Shown here in pieces: positions 52,165 through 61,324 of a stretch of DNA of 64,000 nucleotides. The stretch comes from Trichobilharzia szidati (taxonomy: Eukaryota > Platyhelminthes > Trematoda > Strigeidida > Schistosomatidae). The notes under the pieces were generated by a model. That model was not told where the DNA came from. It worked only from the letters and a program-made list of their open reading frames with translations, and made no database searches. Numbering within the stretch: position 1 is the stretch's first letter; each line of letters opens with the position of its first letter. The position numbers and the translations under genes were made by a program. The stretch is from assembly GCA_944472155.2 (NCBI GenBank), contig OX235272.1:12012354-12076353 (forward strand), written 5' to 3'.

Positions 52165-52405
52165 TAAGTTATTTGCGTCAGGGGTTTAGAGGTAGAGTGC
52201 TCGTCGACCAAGCACGTGATCCGGGTTTGAGTCTCGGCTGGCGCAAACCCTTAGCTCTCTTATCCCGTTAAAACTTGGACAAGGGTGGAAGGTTTGGCGT
52301 GAGGCTAGCGATCCCACCCCTTAAAAATACCAGTGCTACTGAAACGTCAAAGCTCCAGCTTGAAGCCTTATGTTTCACTGGGAAAGTAAAGGAATAAAAA
52401 ATTCA
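52165..52405 (+). mobile_element. tRNA-headed SINE, divergent copy
   Basis: GCGTCAGGGGTTTAGAGGTA, GAGTGCTCGTCGACCAAGCA, CCGGGTTTGAGTCTCGGC (B box), AACCCTTAGCTCTC, AAGGGTGGAAGGTTTGGC, GAGGCTAGCGATCCCACCC, CAGTGCTACTGAAACGTCAA, GCTTGAAGCCTTATGTTTCA, CTGGGAAAGTAAAGGAATAA. Clearly related to 53.5 and 63.1 kb but more diverged, so an older copy or subfamily. Confidence 0.78.
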
Positions 52406-53154
52406 TAAGGCAATAGTCAAAGGAATTGGAGAGAAAATGTACAGAATTGGTTCTATCCTCATATGCAGCAACACTGCGACAAATGATGTTCTTCAGATTA
52501 TCGCCTTACATGTTAATACTGTATGAAGAGGAGATATTTTGTAAAGAAATACGCTGAAAATTTCGGTAATATATATTCACATAATGTAAGAAATAAAGCT
52601 TTACTATTGCTATAAATGATACTACCTTAAGTTAAATTTCTATGTTCCACTAACCTGAATTTATTTACTATTGTATTGTTAAATCTGGTGTTATTACTAG
52701 TATAGTGTGCCCTTCCTAAAAAGGTACTGATTGAAATTTGTATATATATATGTGCAGGTTTCTGTATTGATTTTTCATCTACAGCCTGTGTTACAGTTTG
52801 AAGGTGTGGCTCTGATTTGAACCGTTGACTTTTAGTCTGTTTTCCACGGCTACTTTAGAGCAGACGACTGCGTGTTCTTGATCTTCACATGATAAGTGTG
52901 TCTCATAGCTTGTTACATGGAAAGTCTGTTCTGAGTAACAGAGTTCTGAGTAACTGGCATTTACAAACAAAGTGATTTATTGTTGGAAGGCCTGAAGTTG
53001 ACTAGTAACTACCATCCCAGTCGACTTTACCACTGACATCGAACAAGAATTAAGCAGGAATAAAATTAGGAAAATTGTTTTAAGAGTGATTATCAGCTGT
53101 GATGTTCTAAGATCGGTTTATATGTCTCTTCTTTAGTCGATTTCAAAATCTCAA
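52406..53154. other. Non-coding stretch, nothing recognised
   Basis: No recognised feature except a short TATATA tract near 52741. Confidence 0.4.
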
Positions 53155-53449
53155 TCATCCCAAAAAAGCCACCTTTGGCGTCAGGGTTTCCCCGCATACG
53201 TATTTTTTAGTTACTCTGCCTAATCTATTATTCACTGAGTAACCAAACTCTTGGAACTTGTTGAGCAAATTCAGAACGGAAGGCATAATTTGATTAGTTT
53301 GTACCACATGTAACTCTAATTGATAGTCGGTCATGTACCGGTTTGACTTCAACGTTGGAAGGATATAAACGCTTGGTTTAACTATTGTAGGTTGTTTGGA
53401 TCCGAGTTGGACCCATTTTCTTGTACATTTCGGGTAGGCAGTACATAAT
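53155..53449 (-). other. Unrecognised coding-like open frame
   Basis: 98 codons on the minus strand without a stop (upstream TAA near 53450). Residues include LCTAYPKCTRKWVQLGSKQP, TIVKPSVYILPTLKSNRYMT, HVVQTNQIMPSVLNLLNKFQ, EFGYSVNNRLGRVTKKYVCG, ETLTPKVAFLG. A shifted frame just downstream continues MIEILKSTKEETYKPILEHH. Composition is protein-like and there are no transposon motifs. It may be a host exon or a broken gene; no family is recognised. Confidence 0.35.
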
Positions 53450-53525
53450 TCTTATGTACTAACATATGTTTCACGGTTGATGTTTAATTCAGTCTCAAAA
53501 GCAATTGCTTGGGAGTAAGAAGCTG

Positions 53526-53755
53526 GGGCGTCGGTGGCACAGTGGATAGGACGCTCGCCGACCATGCACTTGGTCCGGGATTTGATCCCCGGCCGACGCA
53601 CTCCTTTATCTCGCTAAGCCAGAAATAATGCTGGTGAAGAGGAAAGGTTGAGCATGAGGCTAGCAACCCCATCCTGTAAAATAAACACTGCTACAGAAAC
53701 TTCAAGCCTTCTAGGTTGAAGCCCTATGTTCCACTAGGGAACCTGAAGGAAAAAA
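53526..53755 (+). mobile_element. tRNA-headed SINE with RTE-like tail
   Basis: Head: GGCGTCGGTGGCACAGTGG, ATAGGACGCTCGCCGACCAT, then B box (GGGATTTGATCCCC) near 53577. Middle: CTCCTTTATCTCGCTAAGCC, AGAAATAATGCTGGTGAAGA, GAGGCTAGCAACCCCATCC, AACACTGCTACAGAAACTTC. Tail: GGTTGAAGCCCTATGTTCCA, CTAGGGAACCTGAAGGAAAA. The tail CCCTATGTTCCACTAGG matches that of RTE LINEs at 18.84 and 26.68 kb. Confidence 0.88.
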
Positions 53756-54229
53756 AACTAACCTGAATGACCTAGATTTACTAGTTCGACCTATGTAACT
53801 GACCCTGGAACTACTACTGCGTATTCAGTATGTTATATTATCGTTCCTTGATAGGATCTACGAAGTCCTGAAGATGGGAAATTTTGTCTCAGAGTGAGAT
53901 GAAATAATCTAATAATCCGCTACTACAATACAGTCACTTACGTGTAATCACATCATAGGATGGGATAAGGTAAGAATATTATAAAGTTATTTACTTAAGT
54001 GGGGAGAGAGAGCGGAAGTAGTTAGTTGATCATCCCACATCTGTTCATCAAATCAACACCAACAATGTCCAGTCGAAATGACGGAAATCTTACACGCGAT
54101 ATCTGGAAAATTGAAATGAATAATCTAAGGGAGGGAAGCTGCGTGAATAAAGCGATTTGGTTATAAGGAGCGAAAAAATTGTGCTCCAAAATTTATCCAG
54201 GTTATTAATACCGTATCGCCCACTCAACT

Positions 54230-54560
54230 ACAAAAACCCAAAGGACAAGGTATCGCATCTGATCACTCCCATGTGTACATGTCAACCCACTTGATGCTCT
54301 GCAGTCAGGTACATTGGTCGTTCGAAGAGCATCCTAACGAAAAGACTATTAGTAGCTCTATAAAGGGTGCGATAAGTAAACGCCTTGTCAACATTGATCA
54401 CTCCCTCTCGAATAACGTCTCCTCTGATGTAGTATACAAATGCAATACGCTTTCATCTCCTTTGAATTTCTGAAGCTTTAGCCAGTCCATTCAAAAAACC
54501 GGAGCTGTTCATACCGGAGAAAATTATTCAACCGTTCCTATTATCATGCAAACAACCTTT
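54230..54560 (+). pseudogene. PLE endonuclease fragment
   Basis: Blocks in three frames: VRYIGRSKSILTKR (YIG intact, preceded by a lost CSC), SSIKGAISKRLVNIDHSLSN, and EALASPFKKPELFIPEKIIQ. Heavily decayed. Confidence 0.6.
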
Positions 54561-54693
54561 TTGCTTTCTACTTGCTTTATTTTTGCTTGTTTGCTCTTCA
54601 AATTGTTGTATTTCTTTAGAAATCTTAATTCTAATTCCACTTTGTCTTTCATTTCTGTGCTGATACTGATCGTAGTTCATTCATCAAACTGCA

Positions 54694-55458
54694 AAGTTAA
54701 ACTTTAAGCACCACTAACTACCAATCAGCGAATGATCTTGAACGCCCCAATCTTGTGAAGGAGCCATTTTTGTGTATGGAATATATATATATATTTATGA
54801 AATAACGCATAAAAACTGTAGAAAGGTGTTACAGAGGATACCTTGCTTTCACATATGATCAAAATAGGGAGAAGATTAACAACAGCGTCCCAGGAGTGCG
54901 AACGCTCCAGTAACCTTGAACGCATGTTAATCGTTGAGTTGCAGTTTTAGAGTATCAGCAGAGTATAATTCCATTGTGGGTAAAATTTATTCTGATAAAG
55001 TCTCATAGTGTAATACAGAAATATTTTCTGAGCAATTAATTGTGCTCGTAACGTCATCAATTAGTATGAAAGTATAACACTGTGAGACTTTATCAAAATA
55101 AAATCTTATCTATAAAGGAGTTATACTCTGTCACAGTGTACAAGTTCTATTCTTATATCAACAGAGTAATTTAACCGCATTCTATGCATGTAATTGTGTC
55201 GGTCTTTCAACCTTAACAATGACCCTAATCTTTCCATAAGCTTTCCTTAACGTGAAAAATATCTACCTTGAACTAACCCTAATGTCACCTTTATTAGGTT
55301 AACTTAACCCTAACTTGTCCTTTGCTTCGATGAGCATATTTTATTGATGATGACAACATTATTATTTGCCGGGTTTCACTGACTTGCTCAGTGTGCATTT
55401 CAACGTCATTGGTGCGGCGCACTCTTACGGTAGTCACTGGTGCTTAAAGTTTAACTTG
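54694..55458. mobile_element. MITE-like repeat with terminal inverted repeats (copy 2)
   Basis: The left end AAGTTAAACTTTAAGCACCA, CTAACTACC and the reverse complement of the right end, AAGTTAAACTTTAAGCACCA, GTGACTACC, agree over about 29 bases with two mismatches. Total about 765 bases. Contains the same PLE palindrome as copy 1 (about 54960-55150) with GAGCAATTAATTGTGCTCGT, AACGTC at its centre, and CCCTAAT/AACCCTAAC stretches at 55205-55315. Flanking target duplication is not obvious. Confidence 0.72.
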
Positions 55459-56039
55459 GCCCATGGAACTATTCATCTTATCATGTAACTCCAATACACT
55501 TATTCGACCCTTTGTATGCGCTGACTACCATTAACACATTTGAGAACTGATCACGTATGTTAGTGCCATCTTTCATATGAAAAGTTGTATATAAATGAGA
55601 TTGTCTACCTAAGGGGGGAAATAAATTCAACACTGAAAACAGTCTCTTCACTGAACTACATGAAATAACACTATCTTGCATTGAGTTGTCTGTCTGGATT
55701 CAACATAGAACTTGGCACCCAAGTGACCAGTTCCAGTTCCCACATTCCACATAGCACACAAACGTAGACAAGAAGATGAGTGAAGAGAATCGATAGAGTT
55801 TTGACAAGTATATGAGTGAAAAAGAATGAGTGATGGTAGAAAGGAATATGAAAGATTACAGAGACTGAATACATCTGCGTTAGTCATTGACAACGATTTT
55901 GAGCCATGTCACCTATTGTCTGTCTCCAGCCATTGATTCTTAGAGTCCCGAGGGCCCCAACCCGGAAGTCTGCATCTCCCTACCTGACTTGACTCAGTTT
56001 AACTGTCAAGGGAGGATTTCATGGATTGATTGATGCGAT
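55459..56039. other. Stretch with weak PLE-end similarity
   Basis: At 55575-55660, GTATATAAATGAGATTGTC..AAACAGTCTCTTCACTGAAC resembles the hammerhead-side end of PLE terminal repeats but lacks the core. Otherwise unrecognised. Confidence 0.35.
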
Positions 56040-57760
56040 GTTTTTGTTTGGCTACCACTTACTCTTTTCCAACTTGCACCTATATCAGCTAGCTAGTAAT
56101 GCCTGTCGGGGTGTGGGAGGCGATGGTTAGGCATGCGCACCACGTCACCTAGGCATCTCAATCTATGTAACTTAATAGCCTCGTCGATTGATTTTCTTTC
56201 TTTGTCCAACGATCTACGCCTAACGTCAACATTACTTACCTTATTATGCCACCTAACGTGAGAAAGAGAACTTAGACATCTATGGTCAAAAAGAGTCAAC
56301 CTTTTCATGTCTTCAACTCGTAATGGCTATGTTTCAGAGCCATAGAGAAGGACGGAGCGAACTGCTGGTTGACAGCCGGATGTCACGCCTACGCCAGAGA
56401 CGGTGTAAGTTAGCGAAAGCAGCCCGAGCTTTTTGTATCCGTGCTGTGATTTCGTCACCAATCAATCCGTAGGTGCTGATTTAACTTCCCAAATAGGTGA
56501 AGTGGTCAACACGTTCTATCACTTCACTCCCTATCACTAAGCTAGGAGTTGACGTAGTCCAGTTATTCCTGTAGCAGCATCTTACATTTTACAGGGGCGA
56601 ATCGCATGCCAAACATACGAAGATTGCTGTTCAAGGTGTTCAGAAGACTGCATTTTGTCAGCGTCCTCCCCTAACAGGACTATGTCATCTGCAAGTCCAT
56701 AAGACTATTCCCTAGTAACAAGTCGATTCCTAAATCGTTAAGTTTCGTTAAGGATACTTCCATTAGCACATCTATGATGAAGTCAAACAGAAATGGGAAA
56801 GTGACATCCCTGATGGACACCACTGGTTAATAACAATTCCGATGACAACTACCCATAAGCCCTTACACGGCTACGTGAGTTTGAGTAGAGTGCCTTGATT
56901 AGTGCAATGTACTTTCTTGGCACTCCCTTCACAGTCAAACATTGCCATAGTACCTCTCGATCCACGGAGTCGAAGGCCGCCTTCGAGTCAAGAAATATGG
57001 CAATTGTTGGACGCCTAAAAGTGTGTCTATGTTGTAGGATCTGTCGGAGAGTGAAGATATGATCTATGCGCCCTTTACCTGGCCTAAAGCCTGCTTGTTT
57101 TTCACTCGTTTGTTCCTCCCGAGTTCGGCTTAGTCTGTTCATGATTACTGAGCCTAGGATTTTAGAAACTGTGTTTGTTAGGCTGATCCCTCTATGATTA
57201 TCACATGAGGACTTATCTCCTTTCTTGAATATCGGTATAATAAGTGACTTACCTCAGTCTGACGGAACCATCTCTGATTCCCAGACGTTACCTAGTACCT
57301 TAGTTAAACTAAATACTAGTATGTAACCCCCATGTTTAAACACCTCCAGAATAATTCCGTCGGATCCTGCCGCTTTGCCTCGTTTCAAATTACAGATAAC
57401 GTTTTTTGACCTCACTTACAGACGGCGGGCCAGTGTCTATATCCCATTTGGGTGTGTGCTGGATGGCGGGGAGGTTCAGTGTGGCTGTATGCAAGTTAAA
57501 TTGTACCTCGCAGTGTTCTTTCCAACGTTGAAGGCGTTTATCCTGAGAGTTAATTACGGAGCCATTTTTCTCACAAATAGTCCCACTTATGATTTGCCTT
57601 CTCCCACCCGTTTCCCTGATGAGTCTAAAGAGTTGCCTAGAGTTGCCTATCACTGCCCATACTCCACTTACATACATCATTCTGTATTTCCATGTTATTT
57701 TACCACTTTTAGCACTGTCCATAATGCCTACAAGGTTGAATCGTGTGTACAAAATGCATA
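56040..57760 (-). mobile_element. RTE-clade LINE of a second subfamily, 5'-truncated
   Basis: Minus strand from 57752: linker between endonuclease and RT (NSRQLFRLIRETGGRRQIIS, WKEHCEVQFN), then finger blocks (KRGKAAGSDGI; LIIPIFKKGDKSSCDNHRGI), and QAGFRPGKGRIDHIFTLRQI, LQHRHTFRRPTIAIFLDSKA, AFDSVDREVL (motif A). The motif C region is LADDIVLLGEDADKMQS near 56670-56720, and the C-terminal block near 56093-56308 has LFDHRCLSSLSHVRWHNKVS, LRCLGDVVRMPNHRLP. A stop and at least two frameshifts. It differs from the RTE copies at 0-1.5, 18.8 and 25.6 kb in these blocks. Confidence 0.83.
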
Positions 57761-57779
57761 AGGCATTGTTATTGTTTCA

Positions 57780-57781
<2 letters not shown>

Positions 57782-57818
<37 letters not shown>
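57782..57818. repeat. (AT)n microsatellite
   Basis: TATATA tract read directly, ending TGTATATAG. Confidence 0.92.
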
Positions 57819-58178
57819 GTAGACGTGTTTCCTTATTCGTGACAATGAAGGTGACATCTGATTGGATAATTCAATCTTTTCTCGCCATTTATTTTTATCA
57901 TCAACGTCAACATACCTGTAATTTTGTTACAAATCACAGTGATAGCCACTAAGAACCATCCAACCGTTTTGTTTATTTTTCTTTCTTTAAAATGAGCAAA
58001 CAAAGTAACAGATTTTCTTTTTAAAAAATATATATTTAATTGTTTTTAAAACTTCAAATGATAAACTTTGAGGCTTATTCTACGCCATTTTGTTGCGTTA
58101 TTTATTCAATGTCCAATAATATACTACTTACTAACTAAGCGAATTATTTGAAAAATACTCAACTTCAAAATAAAAAAT
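57819..58178. other. Non-coding stretch upstream of candidate gene
   Basis: AT-rich, no transposon similarity seen; could be promoter/5' UTR of the candidate gene at 58.2 kb. Confidence 0.3.
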
Positions 58179-58214
58179 TTGACAAAAACACTGAAAATAA
58201 ACGAGTTATATTCA

Positions 58215-58880
58215 ATGGTGTATAGTAGAACAATGAATTTAAGTGAAACATGGCGCCTATTCAACTGGATTACTTTCGCTTGCATATTGAATATTGAAAT
58301 GCCCAGTTTTTGTGAAATTATTAATATGCAATCAAATATCGGTGGTCAGAATTATACTCAGCAGAGACAACTTTACAATATTATTCATGGATACTGGATA
58401 ACTGAGAATAGTGATTATAACAATTATATTAACGATATTTATAATACTACTTATAAAGATGTAAATAGTATGCACAATTCTATCGGTAAGTACTGTTTCC
58501 TCTTTGAGCTTGTTTGTTAGATAACTAATACTTCGGCTGTCTGAAATAGTGTTAAACTAGGAATTTTCCATGTTTTTCGTTTTTATTTAGACTACTTAAA
58601 ATCCGCTATTTGGTGTGTGAATATTTTAAATCTTATTGTAGTCAGAGTACAGCCGATGCAACAAAACGAATCCTTTATTATAAAGATTTTTGGTATTTCC
58701 CAACGAATGAAAAACAAAATGATATTGTTGTTTTTACTGATTTTTCACTATTTGATGCTAACAGATTTAGACAAAGCAATAAGAAGAAGTAATTTATCTG
58801 AATCGTGTAATGTTGCATTGGCGCAGCACATTTCGAAAAATCTGATCGCACACGGACTTTTCATAGGAATATCTATATGA
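58215..58880 (+). CDS. Candidate host gene, two exons, product unrecognised
   Basis: Exon 1 (58215-58485) starts at ATG (MVYSRTMNLSETWRLFNWIT). It has a hydrophobic N-terminal stretch (WITFACILNI) that could be a signal anchor, and several N-x-S/T sites (NLS, NYT, NTT). A consensus donor follows (CG|GTAAGT at 58486). The intron is 105 bases, ending TTTTTATTTAG at 58590. Exon 2 (58591-58880) keeps the frame: DYLKSAIWCVNILNLIVVRV, then one membrane-like segment (KMILLFLLIFHYLMLTD), RRSNLSESCNVALAQHISKN, stop TGA 58878-58880. A second acceptor (TTATTGTAG|TCAG at about 58640) would also keep frame. The exon may really continue; a PLE begins about 20-30 bases downstream. Class B receptor-like order (membrane segment, Cys, membrane segment) was considered but is not demonstrable. 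Confidence 0.35.
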
Positions 58881-59451
58881 GCAAAGTCTATTTCCTCACC
58901 TAATGGCTGATAGCTTTATCAAAGTGGTATTATTAAACCAGAATTTACAAAATCTCAGCTTATATTTAAAAATTTAATCATAATTCCTCAACATGGGGTC
59001 ATTTTGCGTTGTCGAATCGGTTATACAATCAGGCCAAAAATTGATTTTGACAGTATTGAAGTAAAACACAAAATAATTGAGCAAAGAATATCCTTTTCGA
59101 CAATTTCCTCTTCTGGCTCTACAATTATATAAATGTGTGTTTGTATACATAGAATATTCTAGATTAGTAGTCAATAACAATAGCAGTGCTTTTTAAATAA
59201 TATTGATTTGTAAAGTAAGATCACAGTGGAATTACCACAGTTCATTAAAGATGCTTAAATAATAATAATAAAGATATAGTAGCGAATAGAATATCAACTA
59301 AAATTAGGGAGATTTACACGAAAATTGAAGATCATTCAAACCTAGATGGTCAAGGTAATGATAATGTCTAAACTAGCTTCTTTTGGACACATAATTAGGC
59401 TTGTTAATATGGACCTCAGCAGCCAGCCTCAGCAATATTTAGTAGTCGAAC

Positions 59452-60064
59452 TCAAAAGGCGAAATTGAGATTCACAGATGTGCGGTAAATTACCCTGAAA
59501 ACATGGTTAACGTCAATCTTGTGTTCTGTATCCACAAGATAAGGTAGAATAGCGCTGCGAAAAGATTTTGTTTGTCCTTGGCTTAACCAGTATGCAGGGT
59601 GGTGTTCGGAAAATCGACCACAGACACGCCTAATTGTGTGGCCTATGTAATTAACTGGCTCCACAGGAGCAGTTAAACTGGTTGATAGACATGGAAGAGG
59701 TGAAATTAGGCAGTTTGTCTTTTACTCCCGAAAGCAAAAGAGGGTTGGTTTTGAAGACACCGCGTAATTCAGCAGCAGGGAATGCTCATTTTACAGCATT
59801 TCTAAGGCACTGTGTTAGTATTTGGCTGATGTTGTCCCCAAGGAGCTGCATTTGTAAGAATAAGGCCTTTCTGGGAACTGTTGGTACCTTGTGCTGCCTT
59901 GATTTTAGATTCATATTCTTATCAATAAACTTTTCTGGATAACCATTTTCACTTAGCAACCATTTAATATTATTAACTTCTCCATCAAGGCATTCATCCG
60001 AGCAAATTGCTCTTGCTCTATGAACCAAGCACTTTATTAGATTGGGTTTGTATTTCAAGGGCAC
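59452..60064 (-). pseudogene. PLE linker and GIY-YIG endonuclease fragment
   Basis: 60064-59786: PLKYKPNLIKCLVHRARAIC, NIKWLLSENGYPEKFIDKNM, KVPTVPRKALFLQMQLLGDN (linker and RT end). 59664-59452, in another frame: EPVNYIGHTIRRVCGRFSEH, HPAYWLSQGQTKSFRSAI, LPYLVDTEHKIDVNHVFRVI (YIG intact). The tail is broken near 59460. Confidence 0.78.
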
Positions 60065-60114
60065 GAAGCTGAGAAAATTAGTATACTGACCCGTTGATGT
60101 ATATAAACATATAT

Positions 60115-60175
60115 ATATATAATTGCAGAGCCAGAAGAATTTATAGAAAAGGATATTCTTTGCTCAATTATTTTG
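60115..60175 (+). ncRNA. Hammerhead-like motif of PLE H end
   Basis: AATTGCAGAGCCAGAAGAAT, TTATAGAAAAGGATATTC, TTTGCTCAATTATTTT. Stem I here is GAGC/GCTC (plus AATT/AATT), a compensated change relative to CAGC/GCTG in other PLE ends. GAAAAGG and TTT precede the expected cleavage. The minus counterpart at 59065-59125 keeps GTCGAAAAGG. Confidence 0.42.
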
Positions 60176-60553
60176 TGTTTTATAGATGTCTGAATGAATA
60201 CTTTTGCAATCTTGAAATAATTCAGAAAAATTTCAGAAATCACAAAAACCGTCTAATATCATCAGAAGCACTTCATAGCAAGTTAAATCCAAATTGTCTG
60301 AATAGGAATGATGAACTGAAACAGAATTTGAGGTGAATACAACACCTCCCTTCACTCCCCCGTGAAGTGAGGAAATCAACACGAAAGTGATAAGCAATTT
60401 CATTTTGTAAACACACACTGCTTTTATGTTGTTACACACTTATCAAATCCAACAATCTACACCTGGTTTTGTTATCTTTACCAATTGGCCAACTTGACTA
60501 CGCAAATATGACCCCATTCTGAGGAACGATGATTAAGTTGTCACATATATAAG

Positions 60554-60583
60554 CTGAGGAGCAGCATTAAATAGCGAAATGTC
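60554..60583 (+). ncRNA. Hammerhead ribozyme core in PLE terminal repeat
   Basis: CTGAGGA (60554-60560) fits the CUGANGA consensus. GC (60561-60562) and GC (60574-60575) can close a short stem II. GAAA is at 60576-60579 and TGTC at 60580-60583, with cleavage expected after C 60583. ATGT gives the minimal stem III found in PLE hammerheads. Pairing for stem I is not obvious, so it may need a partner copy or be inactive. Confidence 0.45.
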
Positions 60584-60640
60584 AGTCAAAGCAACAATAT
60601 CGTTTTGTTTTTCATTCATTGCGAAATACAAGAAAACCGT

Positions 60641-60770
60641 TATTATAATGAATATCAAATACCCAATGCCCAATTTTTTTCAAACTTTAAAAAGTGAACT
60701 TGGTTTGGACATATATAAAATGAATCCTTCTGAGCTTGTATTAGGTTACCAACAATTCGCTGGTGTTTAG
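60641..60770 (+). other. Short coding-like frame after PLE H
   Basis: IMNIKYPMPNFFQTLKSELG, LDIYKMNPSELVLGYQQFAG, V, stop at about 60768-60770. Balanced composition. It could be a downstream exon of the gene at 58.2 kb separated by the PLE insertion, but no acceptor site before it is convincing. Confidence 0.2.
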
Positions 60771-60784
60771 TACGAAATTATATA

Positions 60785-61324
60785 CTACTGATTGATTGCG
60801 ATGAGTAGTTATATACTACTCATAACGATTAGTAATGTTTGTTAGCAAGATAAACGTAATCTAAAGACCACTTGATGATCGTTTCTCTTGTTTAGGGTCA
60901 AGCTTATCATTGATGTACCTGCTTTGATTCAGTTTTCCATAGAGTGGAATCAGTTTGAACTCCCAGATTTCTGGTTAGCTACCCAGACATACTGGTGATA
61001 TCATTAATTGTTTCCACGATTTCCAAAGGAGGGGTGAAATTTTGTCATAGTTTCCCAAGGGGACCAAAATTTTTCAGACTGCAGTATGTGATCTGCCTAA
61101 TAACATAATTGAGCACGGTTACCTAAAATCGAACCAACCGTCAAACAGCTTTTTGACCACCTATGCCTGGTGTACAACTACTTATTTCAGTCAGTCACTA
61201 GGTTCTCAATTCGAATATATAGACCTTGTTACTTCAAACTAGACTTATTCGTAGTTCTACTTACCCCTATTTTATTAAGTATGCCTGACAGCCTGAGTTA
61301 GTGATATAAGTATAAAACTTGAGT
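60785..61324. other. Non-coding stretch, nothing recognised
   Basis: No recognised feature. Confidence 0.4.

Larger units (their letters stand above)
58900..60640 (-). mobile_element. PLE H composite with inverted terminal repeats
   Basis: The left end (58900-59380, minus) and right end (60105-60640, plus) contain inverted versions of AATTGCAGAGCCAGAAGA, AGGATATTCTTTGCTCAATT and GATAAAGCTAT.AGC / TTAATAATAC pieces. The minus body 59400-60065 has a linker and endonuclease. The right end also includes a plus-strand C-terminal remnant (HSKLNPNCLNRNDELKQNL at 60260-60335). It sits between the candidate exons at 58.9 kb and 60.65 kb. Confidence 0.72.

Noticed and set aside
58591..58880. Class B G-protein-coupled receptor exon
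   Set aside because: The membrane segment-Cys-membrane segment order is suggestive, but none of the diagnostic class B residues can be placed with confidence.
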